Below are positions 5,636-7,231 of a stretch of DNA of 7,231 nucleotides, piece by piece. The DNA lies in NCBI GenBank assembly GCA_003450125.1, contig DMFR01000140.1:1738-8968 (forward strand). Reading direction: 5' to 3'. The first letter of the stretch is position 1. Every line of letters starts with the position of its first letter. Source of the stretch: Prolixibacteraceae bacterium (GTDB taxonomy: Bacteria > Bacteroidota > Bacteroidia > Bacteroidales > Prolixibacteraceae). The notes beneath the pieces are model-generated. The model had not been told where the DNA came from and ran no database searches. It worked only from the letters and a program-made list of their open reading frames with translations. A program made the translations under genes and the position numbers.

Positions 5636-6457
5636 ATGAAATTGTTACCCTCACTTTCAATATTCATACTTATTATTCTTTCGGTCTCTCTTTCGAAGGC
5701 ACAGGAAGTCTTTTTACCCGGATCCCGATCACAGTCTTTGGCTGGCATTACAGTCAGCCTGAGGGATTGTTGGTCTATTTTTGGCAATCAGGCTGGACTT
5801 GCAACTATCGACCGTCTGACCATTGGGGGTTCATTTCAAAACCGCTTTCTGGTAAAAGAATTATCCACAAGTTCCGGTCTTATTGTCCTGCCTGTTCATT
5901 CTTCTGTTTTTGCATTCTCAGCTTATCAATTTGGGAAAACGACCTTCCGTGAAGAAAAACTGGGGATTGCTTATGCCCGGAGTTTAAATCCACGACTTCA
6001 GTTTGGAGTTCAGTTTAATTACTACCGTTTTTTCCTGGCCGAGGAAAACAAAACAATTGGAACATACGGTATAGAGCTAGGATTTCAATATCAGCTCACC
6101 AAACACCTTTTGTTGGGTATACATGCTTTAAATCCGTACAAGACAAGCATACAAACATTCTCAGGGAATTACTCCTACCCTTCCCGATTCAATGCTGGTG
6201 CCTACTTTCTATTGAGTGAATCCTTTGCGTTTGTATCGGAGCTTCAAAAAGACCTTTTGTATCCATTGAATATTAAAACAGGACTGGAATACAATGTCCT
6301 GCACAAACTGTATATCCGTGTCGGTGTGTCTGGCAGGCCCTATCAATTGACTGGAGGATTGGGCTTTTCTTTAAAGATGCTGACTATAGATATGGCTGTG
6401 GCGTACAATCAATACCTGGGAAACTCCCCATCAGTTTCATTTCAATATCAATTCTGA
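5636..6457 (+). CDS. PorV/PorQ-like outer-membrane beta-barrel protein
   Basis: A 273-residue exported protein of unknown specific function. The start at 5636 gives a clean signal peptide: MK, a hydrophobic core (3-19), then SLSKAQ|EV with cleavage likely after residue 22 or 23. A TTG at 5576 and an ATG at 5627 are in frame, but using 5576 would translate through the terminator stem and bury the signal peptide. The mature N-terminus has GSRSQSLAGITVSLRDCWSI and FGNQAGLA (49-56), a pattern like the small-residue stretch plus N-P/Q-AGLA motif near the N-terminus of the PorV/PorQ/UPF0164 group of FadL-like barrels. The remainder alternates polar and hydrophobic residues in strand-length blocks and ends in aromatic F273 (FQYQF), as outer-membrane barrels do. 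The next gene starts 2 bp after its stop, implying cotranscription and translational coupling. A role in T9SS secretion (PorV/PorQ) or in lipid or small-molecule handling is possible but unproven. Confidence 0.75.
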   Translation: MKLLPSLSIFILIILSVSLSKAQEVFLPGSRSQSLAGITVSLRDCWSIFGNQAGLATIDRLTIGGSFQNRFLVKELSTSSGLIVLPVHSSVFAFSAYQFGKTTFREEKLGIAYARSLNPRLQFGVQFNYYRFFLAEENKTIGTYGIELGFQYQLTKHLLLGIHALNPYKTSIQTFSGNYSYPSRFNAGAYFLLSESFAFVSELQKDLLYPLNIKTGLEYNVLHKLYIRVGVSGRPYQLTGGLGFSLKMLTIDMAVAYNQYLGNSPSVSFQYQF

Positions 6458-6459
6458 CC

Positions 6460-7231
6460 ATGAAAACTGCCTGCCTGACCCTATGGATTCTTTTAATTGT
6501 GGGTATTTTACCAGCACAGGAACCTGTTGTACAACAAACCCTTGAGAATTTAATGGAATCCATGGGACAGGACCCGGATGAGGATGCCAATGTTCAGGAA
6601 ATACTCGATGATCTTACTTATCTGGGCCAGCATCCTCTTGAAATTAATTCAGCTACCAAAGAAGAATTACAGAGACTGCATTTCTTGTCCGACATTCAGA
6701 TCGATGATTTAATTGAATTCAGAATAAAGACAGGACAAATTTACAGCATCTATGAACTGGCCTCTGTTGAAGGGTTTAATCCCGATTTATTGCAAAAACT
6801 AGAACCTTTTGTAAGTTTCGATTTTCAAAAGGACATTTATAGAAAATCGACCAATGATCTCATTGGAAGATCAACCAGGACTTTTTCTGAAGGTGAAACT
6901 AGAAATCCAACTTATGAAGGATCCATGGAACGTTATTATTTAAGGCTAAAGCACACCTCCGGCAATGTGGAGTATGGAATGGTCGGTGAAAAAGATCCCG
7001 GGGAAGCATTCTTTGCTGGTTCTAATCCATATGGATTTGATTATGCAAGTGCATACGCCAATTTCAGGATAGGATCGTCAGGACAAAGAATATATATTGG
7101 CGATTTCCACGTTAACCTAGGACAGGGTCTGGTTGCCAACCAAGGCTTTTCCTTGGGGAAAACGTCTGAAACCACGCAGGTATTCCACTCAGGCCAGGGA
7201 ATCCGGTCCAGCTCTTCAACCGATGAGAATC
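6460..7231 (+). CDS. secreted helix-hairpin-helix protein with probable outer-membrane barrel (3' partial)
   Basis: The frame opens at ATG 6460 and runs off the window end after 257 codons plus one base. Residues 1-19 form a signal peptide (MKTACLTLWILLIVGILPAQ, cleavage likely near residue 18-20). A short acidic segment (32-52) is followed by two tandem helix-hairpin-helix-like units. The first is LEINSATKEELQRL (60-73), which matches the ComEA-style N-x-A-T/S-x-E-E-L opening; the second spans about 80-118 (IEFRIKTGQIYSIYELASVEGF onward to LEPFVSF). From about residue 155 there are alternating strand-like blocks (ERYYLRLKH, VEYGMVGEKD, ASAYANFRIG, QRIYIGDFHVNLGQGLV) typical of an outer-membrane barrel. 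HhH proteins of this layout, usually annotated only by the HhH domain, occur in Bacteroidota. It begins 2 bp after the PorV/PorQ-like gene, so the two are likely partners. DNA binding is suggested by family but weakened by changed hairpin residues. Confidence 0.75.
   Translation, partial: MKTACLTLWILLIVGILPAQEPVVQQTLENLMESMGQDPDEDANVQEILDDLTYLGQHPLEINSATKEELQRLHFLSDIQIDDLIEFRIKTGQIYSIYELASVEGFNPDLLQKLEPFVSFDFQKDIYRKSTNDLIGRSTRTFSEGETRNPTYEGSMERYYLRLKHTSGNVEYGMVGEKDPGEAFFAGSNPYGFDYASAYANFRIGSSGQRIYIGDFHVNLGQGLVANQGFSLGKTSETTQVFHSGQGIRSSSSTDEN

Noticed and set aside
1..7231. Mobile elements, CRISPR arrays, tRNA or rRNA genes, defence systems
   Set aside because: No transposase, integrase, regularly spaced repeats, cloverleaf-like stretch or recognised defence gene was found; the MutS-like gene is not accompanied by nuclease or defence partners.

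Overview
The window looks like chromosomal DNA from a member of the Bacteroidota, probably an uncultured or environmental Bacteroidales-type organism. The signs are a run of housekeeping genes of Bacteroidota type (Hpt, a short-LID adenylate kinase, an Obg ending right after its G domain with an SKSD G4 motif), a membrane-anchored MutS-like ATPase of the kind seen in that phylum, outer-membrane barrels resembling the PorV/PorQ group, moderate-to-low GC, starts without clear Shine-Dalgarno sequences, and TAnnTTTG-type promoter elements. The assignment rests on protein character only; no database was searched.

Layout. (1) Positions 1-816, plus strand: the C-terminal part of a glycoside-hydrolase-like TIM-barrel protein with a C-terminal beta domain. 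(2) Positions 809-4910, minus strand: a co-directional run, in transcription order hpt, adk, obgE and a mutS-like gene. hpt-adk and obgE-mutS-like are tightly spaced (10 and 15 bp). adk and obgE are separated by 171 bp, so obgE may have its own promoter. The last gene of this run meets the hydrolase gene tail to tail with an 8-bp overlap of the two coding ends. (3) Positions 4911-5039: a divergent control region between hpt and purE with TAnnTTTG-like elements for both strands. (4) Positions 5040-5546, plus strand: purE, closed by a strong intrinsic terminator at 5592-5624. (5) Positions 5636-7231, plus strand: a two-gene outer-membrane cassette, a small PorV/PorQ-like barrel followed 2 bp later by a secreted protein with a ComEA-like helix-hairpin-helix region and a probable beta barrel, cut by the window end.

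How the genes relate. Hpt (salvage), Adk (adenylate interconversion) and PurE (de novo synthesis) are all purine metabolism, and Obg is a GTP/ppGpp-responsive ribosome-assembly GTPase, so the centre of the window is a nucleotide and growth-control neighbourhood with divergent salvage and de novo arms. The least understood parts are the membrane-anchored MutS-like ATPase and the outer-membrane barrel pair in which a DNA-uptake-like HhH region is attached to an exported protein. These two are the best candidates for undescribed biology. No RNA genes, CRISPR arrays, insertion sequences or phage genes were seen, and no gene-free stretch exceeds 171 bp.
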